NCBI GenBank assembly: GCA_016182435.1
Contig: JACPGN010000284.1
Span: 1 to 9,543, forward strand
Source of the DNA: Lentisphaerota bacterium
Lineage (GTDB): Bacteria > Verrucomicrobiota > Kiritimatiellia > JAAZAB01
DNA length: 9,543 nucleotides
Direction of reading: 5' to 3'
Positions 1-7,103 of the stretch are shown here, piece by piece. Position numbers and translations under genes: made by a program. The notes under the pieces are model-generated. The model did no database searches, had not been told where the DNA came from, and was given only the letters and a program-made list of their open reading frames with translations. Within the stretch, counting starts at the first letter, position 1, and the number at the start of each line of letters is the position of its first letter.

Positions 1-1583
1 ACGCCGTCGCGCGATCGGGCCATGGCGATCTTGCGGCCGGGGCCGCAGACGAAGATATTGTGGCGCACGATAATGCGTTTCGCGATATGCAGCGAGAGGG
101 GACGATAGCCGATGTCGTAAACGAGGTTGTCCTCGCAGACGATGTCTTCGACGTGCTCGTCCAGGTAGAGCCCCATGGCGCGGCCGTCCTTGCGGCCCCG
201 GGCGCCGTGCAGGCGATTGCCGCGCACGACCGTGCCGCGTTCAATCCCGTAGAAGTAGAGGCACCCGCCGTCGTTGCTGTCGGTCATCACGTTCCAGACA
301 TGATTGGCTTCCACGACGTTTTCGGACGGCGTCTGCTCCTGCATGCCGTTGCCCAAGGTGATGCCGCAATAGGCGCAGTCGGAGACCTCATTGCGGGCGA
401 TGCGGCTATGCGTCCAGTGGCCGGCATTGATGCCGCAGGCGCTGGGATAGATGCCGCCGGCATCTTGCACCCGGCAGTCGAGAATGGCGTTGCGTGCGCC
501 GCGGTGGAAGAAGATGCCGTTGGCCCCGGTATGGGCCACGTCGCAACTTTGCACCGTGGTGTCATCCGCGTCGCAAATTTTGATCCCCTGCCCGCCGGCG
601 CGGCGGACGGTCAGGTGTTCCAGTCGGCACTGCCGCGCATGCTGGAGCATCACGGCGCCGTCGAACGTGGCGGCGCCCCAGCCGGAAGGCGCGAGCCGCA
701 CGCCGCAGAGATCCACGGTCAGGCCGCGCAGCGTCAGGTTTGCGACCGGGGCGTCCGGGCGTCCTTCGATCCGCAGCATCGTGTGGAGCGTGGGGACCTC
801 GATGGCGCAACCGTGGGGGACTTCGCCCGGCAACGGCCAATACACGACGCGCCCGCGCACGCGGTCCAGATACCACTGGCCGGGCCGCGTCATGCCCTCG
901 CGCAGGTTCAGCACATAGTATTCCCGGATGCCGAACGCGCCGGGCGGATAGCCGCAGGGCGGATCGAGTCGCAGCGTCCGGGTGGCAGGATCATGGGCGC
1001 TCACGCGCGCCTGCGACTCGTCCCACGAATGCAGGACGACGCATTCGGCGTTCTGTGTCTCGAAATCCGCCGGCAGTTGGCCCTCCCGGTAGATTAAGGT
1101 GGCTCGCGTCTCGGCCGACGGCGGCGGCTGGAAGATACCCCCGGCGGGCGCTTCGCAGGTCGCCAAGCACGGTTGATCGAAAACCGACGCGTGTGGCCAC
1201 GTGCCCGTCTCCGGCAGGCGCGCGCGGGGCCGCGCCTCACCGTTGACGTATAATTGGCGGAAGTTCCGCACACCGTCGGCCGTGCCGGGCGCGGGGGCGG
1301 ACCAGAACCGGTCGCCGTCCGGCTCCCAACCCGGCAACACGATGCCGCCGTAGAGGACCGGCTTCTCGCCCGCCGCGGCTTCGATGGTCAATCCGGCATC
1401 CCGGGGATCGAGGACCAGCGTGTGTTCCAGGACATGCCGGCCCGCGCCGAGGCGGATCGTGCGCCGCGTCTCGGGCGCATATTGCCGGGCCCGGCTGACG
1501 GCCGCTTCCAGGGAGGCGCACGGCTCGTGAAGCAGGGTTTGGTCCTGGGTGTCGTGTCGGATGTCGAGTGTGATATACTGCAC
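1..1583 (-). CDS. Right-handed beta-helix glycoside hydrolase, GH141-like (3' end outside window)
   Basis: I read this frame directly; it is open from GTG at 1583 to the window edge (527 codons) with no stop. An in-frame TAA at 1614-1616 limits the start, and the first in-frame ATG is only at codon 231, so GTG 1583 is the best choice although no strong ribosome-binding site precedes it. Residues about 107-124 contain RQLYVNG followed by PRARLP, and residues 221-252 contain REYYVLN, TRPGQWYLD and VYWPLPGE. These blocks are typical of GH141-type and related beta-helix glycosidases and polysaccharide-cleaving enzymes. From about residue 275 to 515 short Asn/Gly-rich beta-strand rungs follow. Acidic clusters TDSNDGG (434-440) and LDE (474-476) are candidate catalytic residues by inference. 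No signal peptide is visible, unlike many secreted relatives, so the protein may be cytoplasmic. The exact substrate cannot be read from the sequence; a plant or algal polysaccharide fragment is plausible. Confidence 0.85.
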   Translation of the reverse strand, partial: MQYITLDIRHDTQDQTLLHEPCASLEAAVSRARQYAPETRRTIRLGAGRHVLEHTLVLDPRDAGLTIEAAAGEKPVLYGGIVLPGWEPDGDRFWSAPAPGTADGVRNFRQLYVNGEARPRARLPETGTWPHASVFDQPCLATCEAPAGGIFQPPPSAETRATLIYREGQLPADFETQNAECVVLHSWDESQARVSAHDPATRTLRLDPPCGYPPGAFGIREYYVLNLREGMTRPGQWYLDRVRGRVVYWPLPGEVPHGCAIEVPTLHTMLRIEGRPDAPVANLTLRGLTVDLCGVRLAPSGWGAATFDGAVMLQHARQCRLEHLTVRRAGGQGIKICDADDTTVQSCDVAHTGANGIFFHRGARNAILDCRVQDAGGIYPSACGINAGHWTHSRIARNEVSDCAYCGITLGNGMQEQTPSENVVEANHVWNVMTDSNDGGCLYFYGIERGTVVRGNRLHGARGRKDGRAMGLYLDEHVEDIVCEDNLVYDIGYRPLSLHIAKRIIVRHNIFVCGPGRKIAMARSRDG

Positions 1584-1875
1584 GGAGCGCAGGGTCAGCC
1601 CCCGAAATAGAACTTAACGCGCGGGATTAGATTCTTTGACTAGCGTCGAAATGGGCTACGACTATATGAGCCGCCATAATTTGAAAAAAGTGTTCTACTA
1701 GGTCAATGGACGATGGTCAATAGTCGCAGCTTTCTTTACGAGGGCCCGTCTTCGCCTTTCGGCTACGCCGGGGCAAGCTGGAACCTGGTCCGGGAAATAA
1801 CGACGGCAACCGGGCTTGGGTCAATCACGTTGTGATTTTTGGCCAGTTTGTTAGGCAAGTTTGTTGAAGGCCGAA
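1584..1875. other. Intergenic gap without a supported gene
   Basis: No credible coding sequence is seen. At 1700-1723 two near-copies of GGTCAATRG occur 5 nt apart. At about 1748-1775 there is a short GC-rich stretch (TTCGCCTTTCGGCTACGCCGGGG on the plus strand with small self-complementary steps) that resembles dispersed repeat debris. A weak hairpin AATCAC-GTT-GTGATT lies at about 1824-1838, followed by a T-run only in plus-strand sense, so it is not a convincing terminator for the minus-strand gene upstream. A promoter for the beta-helix gene would be expected here, but no box pair stands out. Confidence 0.4.
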
Positions 1876-3459
1876 TTATTTCTTCAGCAACTTGCCCAGT
1901 TCAGCCTGACGTTCATTGATGTGCTGGCCTTCCGGCGAATCCGGCTTAATACTCTTTTGGGCGCTGGCGTAATAGTCCTGCGCTTCCCGGTAAGCCGCTT
2001 GGGAGGCCTTGGCGTCATTCAGCGAACCTAAGATATCGCCAATGCGCTTGGCGTTCAGCCCCAGGCACATTTCCCGGGTAATCTCCATTTCGGTAAGCGG
2101 GTCAAATTCCGGCTCGGTCCAGGTTTTCACGGTCTCCATGAATTTCCGGAAACGTTCCAAGGCTTCCTGCTTATCCCCTTTTTTAAGGGCAATGTGCGCC
2201 TTGAGTTTATTAATGGCAATCTCATGCTCGCCGGGCTCCATTTCCGGCAACGGCTCTTTCAGCAGCCGCAAGGCGGCCTCGTAGTCCTCCAGCAAAAAGT
2301 AATTGTTCAAGGCGCAGGGTCGGAGCAACTCTTTTTCCTTTTTGTCGGCAAAGGTTGCCGTTAAGCGATCGCTGAGCTTCTGCAGCGCGGCCAGGTCGGC
2401 CGGTTTGCCGTCCTTGGCCACCAGCGCCCAATATTGAAAATAATACGAGCGCACCGTGGTATTGGCGCAGCCCATCTGCAGCAAGGCGTCCAGCCGCACG
2501 GGGATCTCCGCGACCGCCTTGCGCTCCTTGGCGTTTTGCAACCACGCCGCGGCGACAGCCTGCCACGTGCCGGCTTGATCCTTCTGCTCTTTCAGAATCC
2601 AGGTGCACAAGTGGTCGAGCAATTCCCGTTGATTAGCGCCGCGCATACACCCTTGGGCATGTTGCCAGCAGCCCGCCAATTCGCCGTCCGGCAGCCCCGG
2701 CGCTTCCTTCTGGAAGCGCGCTTCGGCTTCTTTCCAGTGCTTTGCGGAGAAAAGCAGATTTACCCGCTGGGCAGCGACCATACGGGACAACTCCGCCTGA
2801 CCGCGGGCAGCACTCTCAATGGCATTCAACACCTTGTTGGCCGTGGCCTGGTCGCCGGCGCCGTCATAGGCGCCGACAACTCCGGAGAGCAGGTCGCGGG
2901 CGGTAGGCGCATCAAAATTGGCAATACAAACCGGAACCAGCTCCAGCACGCGTTTGATCGGCCCCACTTCCCGGCTGACCGCGATCAACCAGCCAAAACT
3001 TGCCGTGCGCAAGTCCGGCGGTAAAGTCTTGGTCCACACTTCGGCGGTCCATTTCAGCAAGGCCTGCTTATCGCCCTGGCTGACGTAATGCTCATGAAGC
3101 CGGTTATAATAATCCCGGGTCAGGGCATCGCGCTGCGCCTGGTCATTCTGGTAAAGCCGTTCAGCTTCGGGCAGGTGGCCGGTCGTCAGCAGATTATTCA
3201 GCACTGTGCTGAACCGGCGGGCATTTTGTTGAAGACCAGCTTCATAAGAAGACATCATCGTATTGACGGCCCCGTTGGTATCGCCCTGCTGCAAGAGCGT
3301 ATCGGCGCGCGCCATCAACTCATCCGGATTCATGCCCACGAAATCCGGGGGGAACATGCCTTCCATTCCCGGCATAGCCGGATCCCCCGGCATCTGACTG
3401 AACCCGGTTGCCGCCATCAATCCCAACCCGATAATACCGAGTGCCCATCGTTTGTTCAT
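1876..3459 (-). CDS. Exported TPR-like helical-repeat protein of unknown function
   Basis: A 527-residue protein starts at ATG 3459 behind a strong ribosome-binding site. Residues 1-22 form a signal peptide: MNKR, then a hydrophobic core IIGLGLMAA, then a small-residue cleavage region near GFS-Q. There is no lipobox cysteine. A Met/Pro/Gly-rich linker (23-44) follows. The rest is almost entirely helical, with degenerate TPR-type helix pairs visible at about 45-76, 229-256, 382-404, 413-445 and 471-505 (for example KLKAHIALKKGDKQEALERF). The C-terminus is charged (KLLKK). It probably acts outside the cytoplasmic membrane as a scaffold for protein contacts. I do not recognise a named family. 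The flanking gaps of 448 bp upstream and 292 bp downstream suggest it is a single-gene unit. Confidence 0.8.
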   Translation of the reverse strand: MNKRWALGIIGLGLMAATGFSQMPGDPAMPGMEGMFPPDFVGMNPDELMARADTLLQQGDTNGAVNTMMSSYEAGLQQNARRFSTVLNNLLTTGHLPEAERLYQNDQAQRDALTRDYYNRLHEHYVSQGDKQALLKWTAEVWTKTLPPDLRTASFGWLIAVSREVGPIKRVLELVPVCIANFDAPTARDLLSGVVGAYDGAGDQATANKVLNAIESAARGQAELSRMVAAQRVNLLFSAKHWKEAEARFQKEAPGLPDGELAGCWQHAQGCMRGANQRELLDHLCTWILKEQKDQAGTWQAVAAAWLQNAKERKAVAEIPVRLDALLQMGCANTTVRSYYFQYWALVAKDGKPADLAALQKLSDRLTATFADKKEKELLRPCALNNYFLLEDYEAALRLLKEPLPEMEPGEHEIAINKLKAHIALKKGDKQEALERFRKFMETVKTWTEPEFDPLTEMEITREMCLGLNAKRIGDILGSLNDAKASQAAYREAQDYYASAQKSIKPDSPEGQHINERQAELGKLLKK

Positions 3460-3467
3460 CCGCGCTG

Positions 3468-3476
3468 CCCTCCTTT
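3468..3476 (-). promoter_or_regulatory. Ribosome-binding site of the TPR-like gene
   Basis: On the minus strand AAAGGAGGG lies 8 nt before the ATG at 3459. This near-perfect Shine-Dalgarno sequence fixes the start codon and supports the signal peptide reading. Confidence 0.8.
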
Positions 3477-3527
3477 AGTTAGTAATAACAGACACATCAG
3501 GAACCGCTATAAAAAACAAGATTTTTG

Positions 3528-3618
3528 ACCACGGATGGCACGGATAACACTGATTGTTGACGGCCGCTCGGCGGCCGTCAACGGTCTGACCATCCGTGAA
3601 ATCCGTGTAATCAGTGGT
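3528..3618 (+). repeat. Palindromic dispersed element, copy 1 (91 bp)
   Basis: The element begins ACCACGGATGGCACGGAT and ends with the near-complementary ATCCGTGTAATCAGTGGT, so its ends form roughly 30-nt imperfect inverted arms. The centre is a perfect 12-bp stem (GTTGACGGCCGC, loop TCG, GCGGCCGTCAAC; 3556-3582). It shares end sequence and central blocks (GACGGC at 3559-3564, CAACGGTCT at 3579-3587) with copy 2 at 3787-3878, but in the opposite orientation. It lies 68 bp upstream of the TPR-like gene start. It may fold in RNA, but no U-run follows on the minus strand, so a classic terminator is not supported. Confidence 0.8.
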
Positions 3619-3786
3619 TAATTCTTTGGGTTGTGGGCAAAGCCCACGTTGGACATCAACGTTGCTTTCCTTGCTTTCGGAAAAGGCAATACTATGAGCT
3701 TCCTACCCTTCCTGTCAATAGCCACTTTTTTACCATTTTGCGTCCGCGAATCAAGACCTTTCGCGACAGACCTTTCGCAACTGCCC
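3619..3786. other. Spacer between the two palindromic elements; no supported gene
   Basis: This stretch completes the 448-bp gap (3460-3907) that has no credible gene. It holds a small perfect hairpin GTGGGC-AAA-GCCCAC (3633-3647) and a 14-bp tandem direct repeat AGACCTTTCGCRAC (3754-3767 and 3768-3781, one mismatch) ending 5 bp before copy 2. A plus-strand open frame crossing this stretch ends inside copy 2 and owes its TDYTDDTDT peptide to the repeat, so it is not annotated as a gene. Confidence 0.5.
3754..3781. repeat. Tandem 14-bp direct repeat
   Basis: Two abutting copies of AGACCTTTCGC-G/A-AC differ at one base. They end five bases before palindromic element copy 2. This may be a local slippage duplication; no function is visible. 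Confidence 0.6.
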
Positions 3787-3878
3787 ACCACGGATTACAC
3801 GGATGACACGGATACAGTAAGACCGTTGCCTGTCGTTCGCCGTCTGTCAGTATCAGTGTAATCAGTGACATCCGTGGT
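3787..3878 (-). repeat. Palindromic dispersed element, copy 2 (92 bp, inverted relative to copy 1)
   Basis: The two 31-nt ends (3787-3817 and 3848-3878) are inverted repeats matching at 25 of 31 positions by hand count; both begin ACCACGGAT when read inward. The 30-nt centre contains AGACCGTTG (3820-3828) and GCCGTC (3839-3844), the reverse complements of blocks in the centre of copy 1, so the two copies are homologous and oppositely oriented. It starts 29 nt downstream of the MetE-like stop codon and could act as a 3' RNA stem-loop for that transcript. No poly-U tract follows. Confidence 0.8.
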
Positions 3879-3907
3879 AAAAATGTCTTTGGTCAGGTTA
3901 CGACCTT

Positions 3908-4975
3908 TCAATACCGCGTGCGCAGGGCACGCACCAACTCCGGCGTGAGCGCGAACACGCGCTCGGCGTCTTCCGGGGTCATTGCCCCGGTGCCGCACGA
4001 GGGGGTAATCATGGCCTGCTCGACAATGCGCCGCTTGGCGATCCCCTTGCCCGCCAGAAAGTCCATCATGGCCTCGCACCGCGCGACCAGGCTATCCACT
4101 GTCTGCTCACGAATCGCCGCCGAGGTGGGCACCACGCCCCAGGCCAGAGAGCCGCCGCGTTCCAGGTGCGCGCCGACGGCGTCACGATAGAGGGCAATGG
4201 TCTCTCCGTATTCGAAAGCGTCAAAATTCACAATATCCACGCCGGCATCAATTAAAATGCTCCACTCGGTATTGCCGCAGCAGTGCACGCCCGCCAGCGC
4301 GCCTTCGGCGTGAATGGCGGCCACCATTTCGGCGATCAAAGCCACGACATCGGCGCGCTGCACACCGACATAGGTCGAGCTGCCGAAGGCTGAAAGAATC
4401 GGCTCGTCAATAAAGCAGATTATGGTGTCGGCATAGGGTTGGAACAGGCGGATTTGCCAGCGGCACTTCATGGCCAAGGCCTTGACGATGACCTCCCGGA
4501 ACTCTTCGTGGTAATACAAGGCGCGGCGATTCTGATCCACCGCGCCCAGGGTAAAGGTGCAGGGGCCGGTGGTTTGCACTTTGATAAAAGGGCGGCGCGT
4601 CGGTTCGCGCTGCAAGCGCGCCTGCAACGCGTGCAAGCCGTGGGCGAACGCGGGACTCATGGCTACGCAGGCGCAATCGCCGGTCCCCGTGGCGGGGTCC
4701 ATAGCGGCCAGATAGGCCTCGTAAAAAGCCACCAGCGCCGGGCCATAATCGCCGGCGGTGTCGAAATAGAACCGTTTCTGCGCGTCATCGAACACCACGC
4801 CCGGCAGGCCTTCCGTATATTGCGGGATCATCTCCTCGCGCAACCCGAGCTTCGGCAGTTGCGGCCAGAAGGGCGCTTCCGGCATTGTCCTCAACGCCAG
4901 CGTGACGGCGCGTTCGGGATCAGTAAACGGCATACTGCCGATGCCCGTCGCAAGAAATGGGGGACAAGTAATCAT
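3908..4975 (-). CDS. MetE-core-type (UROD/MetE superfamily) zinc-dependent methyltransferase
   Basis: A 355-residue protein resembling the C-terminal catalytic half of cobalamin-independent methionine synthase, without the N-terminal half (full-length MetE is about 750 residues). The zinc ligands fit: His231 and Cys233 in VHCCGNTEW, Glu255 exactly 22 residues after Cys233, as in E. coli MetE (Cys643 to Glu665), and Cys327 in ITPSCGTG. Other family blocks are GIGSMPF (11-17), QTTGPCTF (134-141) and IDEPIL (189-194). It probably transfers a methyl group to a thiol such as homocysteine. Known short core MetE proteins use corrinoid-bound methyl donors rather than methyltetrahydrofolate-triglutamate, but the donor here is not shown. 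A uroporphyrinogen decarboxylase is unlikely because of the zinc ligands. It lies 36 nt after dxs and may share its transcript. The ribosome-binding site is weak: AGGA 13 nt before the ATG. Confidence 0.8.
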   Translation of the reverse strand: MITCPPFLATGIGSMPFTDPERAVTLALRTMPEAPFWPQLPKLGLREEMIPQYTEGLPGVVFDDAQKRFYFDTAGDYGPALVAFYEAYLAAMDPATGTGDCACVAMSPAFAHGLHALQARLQREPTRRPFIKVQTTGPCTFTLGAVDQNRRALYYHEEFREVIVKALAMKCRWQIRLFQPYADTIICFIDEPILSAFGSSTYVGVQRADVVALIAEMVAAIHAEGALAGVHCCGNTEWSILIDAGVDIVNFDAFEYGETIALYRDAVGAHLERGGSLAWGVVPTSAAIREQTVDSLVARCEAMMDFLAGKGIAKRRIVEQAMITPSCGTGAMTPEDAERVFALTPELVRALRTRY

Positions 4976-5011
4976 ACCGCCATCATATTCCTGATTGTGG
5001 CAGGATGAACG

Positions 5012-6877
5012 TCATTTCAGGACGCTGCTAATCTTTGCAGCGATGGCCGGCGCGGTCAGGCCGAAGCGCTCCGCCAGGGCGTCGAATGGTCCCTGCGGAA
5101 TGAACTCGCCCGGCCAGCCGAACCGCAGGCCGGCGCCAGCATAACCTGTTTCCGCCAGCGCTTCGATAACGCACGAACCGAATCCGCCGGTCACGACCCC
5201 GTTTTCCAAAGTGGCGATGCAACGCGCCACAGCCGCCTGACGATTCAAGAGGTCGCGGTCCAGCGGGACGATAAAGCGCGGATTAACGATGCCAACCTGC
5301 CGGCCCTGCAGCGCGAGCAGTTGAGCCACTTTGGTTGCCAGCGGAATCATATCGCCCAGAGCCCAGATCTGGATCTCCCGGCCTTCCTGTAGCACCTGCG
5401 CGCGGCCCAGCGGAATTTCCTCGTTGACTGCCCCAAGCGGCGCGCCGGGCCCAGCGCCGCGCGGATAGCGGATCATAACCGGCCGCGGCCAACGCAGGGC
5501 GGAATAAAGCATATTGGCCAGTTCAGCCTCGTCTTTGGGTTGCAGGAAAACCAGGTTCGGCGCCGAACGGAACAGCGCGATATCAAACATGCCATGATGC
5601 GTCGGGCCGTCATCCCCGACCAACCCGGCGCGGTCGAGGCAGAAGATTACGGGAAGTTGCTGTAGGCACACGTCATGGATCACATAATCCACAATCCGCT
5701 GGGCAAACGTGGAATAGACGGCCATCACCGGCCGCCAGCCTTGCGCGGCGAGCCCTGCGGCGAACACCACCGCGTGTTCTTCGCAAATGCCGACGTCAAA
5801 GAACCTCTCCGGATAACGCTGAGCGAACGAGGTCAGGCCTGTGCCGACGGCCATGGCGGCGGTAATAGCCACCAGTTTGTCATTGGTTTCGGCCAGGCGC
5901 TCCATGGTCTGGCCGAAAACCTCGGCATATTTTAGAGCCCTGCTGGGCTTCAGCGCCTGGCCGGTGACGGCCTCGAAAGCTTCGGTGCCGTGCCACGCTT
6001 CCGGCTCCTCCTCGGCAAATGAATACCCCTTGCCCTTCTGCGTGAATACATGCAGCAGGATAGGCTCGTCCGAGCGCCGCGCGGTCTCGAGGGCCGAAAT
6101 CAGCGTGCGCATATTGTGCCCGTCAATCGGGCCGATATAGCGCAGCCCGAACTCCTCAAACAACACGTTGCGCAGGAAAAGGCTTTTCAGCGCCTCCTCC
6201 AGGCGGAAATACATGTGCCGCAGCCAGGTGAGCCGCAAGCGGTCCTTGGCAAACCGTTCCACCGAGCTTTTCCAGCGGTTATAGCGGGGATTGGCCAGCA
6301 GCTTACCCAGATAGCCGGCGATGGAGCCCACGTTGGCCGAAATGGACATCTCATTATCGTTCAGGATCACAATCAAGCGGCGGGTGGCCGAGGAGAGATT
6401 ATTAAGCGCCTCGAAAGAGCTGCCGCAGCTCAGCGCGCCATCGCCCACGATGGCAATCACGTGCTCCGCTCCGTTGAGCCGGTCGCGCGCCACGGCCATA
6501 CCCAGCGCCGCCGAGAGCGCCGTGCCGGCATGCCCGGCGCCGAAAGCATCATAAGGACTTTCGGCCTTGGTCGCGAACCCGGAGAGGCCATTCAACTGGC
6601 GTAATGTGGCAAAGCGCTTCTTGCGGCCGGTCAGGATTTTCCAGGTGTAGGTCTGGTGGCTGACATCCCACACTAATTTATCGGCCGGCGGGTCGAAGAC
6701 CTTGAGCAGCGCGATGGTCAGCTCCACCGTGCCCAGGTTGGCGGCCAGATGCCCGCCCGTGCGGCTGACTGTTTGAATGATCAGCTCGCGGATTTCTCCG
6801 GAGAGCTGGGTTAAATCTTCCAGGCTCAGAGTCCGCAAGTCGGCCGGGGTGTTGACGCTGTCGAGGATGCGGTTCAT
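5012..6877 (-). CDS. dxs: 1-deoxy-D-xylulose-5-phosphate synthase
   Basis: A 621-residue enzyme of normal family length. It condenses pyruvate and glyceraldehyde 3-phosphate to DXP, the first step of the MEP isoprenoid pathway and a source of thiamine and pyridoxal precursors. Visible motifs in order: GGHLAANLG with His43 (E. coli His49), DVSHQTY (71-77), GAGHAGT (113-119), the thiamine diphosphate motif GDGALSCG (145-152) with its partner LNDNEMS (172-178), KGKGY (281-285), GICEEHAVVFAAG with catalytic Glu366 (E. coli Glu370), DRAGLVGDDGPTHHGMFD with Arg416 and His427 (E. coli Arg420 and His431), and the C-terminal transketolase-like domain. This distinguishes it from ordinary transketolase. 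The ATG at 6877 begins the conserved N-terminus but has no good Shine-Dalgarno; repeat R1 ends 18 nt upstream. Cytosolic, homodimeric in the family. Confidence 0.97.
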   Translation of the reverse strand: MNRILDSVNTPADLRTLSLEDLTQLSGEIRELIIQTVSRTGGHLAANLGTVELTIALLKVFDPPADKLVWDVSHQTYTWKILTGRKKRFATLRQLNGLSGFATKAESPYDAFGAGHAGTALSAALGMAVARDRLNGAEHVIAIVGDGALSCGSSFEALNNLSSATRRLIVILNDNEMSISANVGSIAGYLGKLLANPRYNRWKSSVERFAKDRLRLTWLRHMYFRLEEALKSLFLRNVLFEEFGLRYIGPIDGHNMRTLISALETARRSDEPILLHVFTQKGKGYSFAEEEPEAWHGTEAFEAVTGQALKPSRALKYAEVFGQTMERLAETNDKLVAITAAMAVGTGLTSFAQRYPERFFDVGICEEHAVVFAAGLAAQGWRPVMAVYSTFAQRIVDYVIHDVCLQQLPVIFCLDRAGLVGDDGPTHHGMFDIALFRSAPNLVFLQPKDEAELANMLYSALRWPRPVMIRYPRGAGPGAPLGAVNEEIPLGRAQVLQEGREIQIWALGDMIPLATKVAQLLALQGRQVGIVNPRFIVPLDRDLLNRQAAVARCIATLENGVVTGGFGSCVIEALAETGYAGAGLRFGWPGEFIPQGPFDALAERFGLTAPAIAAKISSVLK

Positions 6878-6895
6878 GGGTGTCTAAATAATATT

Positions 6896-6928
6896 CCCTC
6901 TCCCTTAGGAGATGGTTAGGGTGAGGGG
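6896..6928 (+). repeat. GC-rich palindromic repeat R1
   Basis: The copy begins CCCTCTCCCT and ends GGGTGAGGGG. It matches R3 at about 28 of 33 positions and is in the same orientation. It faces R2 across a 16-nt spacer (6929-6944), forming an inverted pair that could fold as one long hairpin. It lies between dxs and the secretin-domain gene and marks the left edge of the repeat-bounded segment. Confidence 0.85.
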
Positions 6929-6944
6929 AATGCTGGCAAATGTA

Positions 6945-6977
6945 CCCCCTCACCTCGGTCCTCTCCCGAGGGAGAGG
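6945..6977 (-). repeat. GC-rich palindromic repeat R2
   Basis: It reads CCCCCTCACC at its start and GGGAGAGG at its end on the plus strand, opposite to R1. Within it is a 9-bp perfect stem TCCTCTCCC-GA-GGGAGAGGA (6959-6978). The reverse complement matches R1 at about 24 of 32 positions. R1 and R2 together form an 82-bp facing pair. Confidence 0.85.
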
Positions 6978-7006
6978 ATGAGGTCTCGTCAATCGCCAAG
7001 TTTCCG

Positions 7007-7028
7007 CCAGAGGCGGATCCGCCTTTGG
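7007..7028. repeat. Palindrome downstream of the secretin-domain gene
   Basis: AGGCGGATCCGCCT (7011-7024) is a perfect 14-bp palindrome, extended to two 11-nt arms with one mismatch. It lies about 75 nt past the secretin-gene stop. It could form a 3' stem in that transcript, but no U-run follows, so a terminator role is only possible. Confidence 0.55.
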
Positions 7029-7103
7029 AGGAGAAGATGGCGTTGTGTTATCAGCACTTTTGTACGTTCTGAAATTATTATTTTGGACAAGCCTGATCTC
7101 GTT

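Noticed and set aside
60..1097. Long plus-strand open frame (345 codons) opposite the beta-helix gene
   Set aside because: The minus-strand frame has clear family motifs and continues past both ends; the plus frame is an Ala/Val/Gly-rich shadow produced by high GC with no recognisable domain.
1824..1838. AATCAC-GTT-GTGATT hairpin as a terminator of the TPR-like gene
   Set aside because: The stem is only 6 bp of AT-rich sequence and the T-run follows on the plus strand, which has no gene here.
2434..3024. Plus-strand open frame of 196 codons inside the TPR-like gene
   Set aside because: It lies wholly opposite a gene with a signal peptide and strong ribosome-binding site and shows no family motif.
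3631..3861. Plus-strand open frame of 76 codons in the gap, with an internal ATG at 3694 behind GGAAAAGG
   Set aside because: Its C-terminal half (TDYTDDTDT and onward) is translation of palindromic element copy 2, and the rest has no domain-like features. A tiny peptide cannot be excluded, but support is poor.
3908..4975. Uroporphyrinogen decarboxylase (hemE)
   Set aside because: Same superfamily, but the His-x-Cys, Glu and Cys zinc ligands and the MetE-like DEP block favour a zinc methyltransferase.
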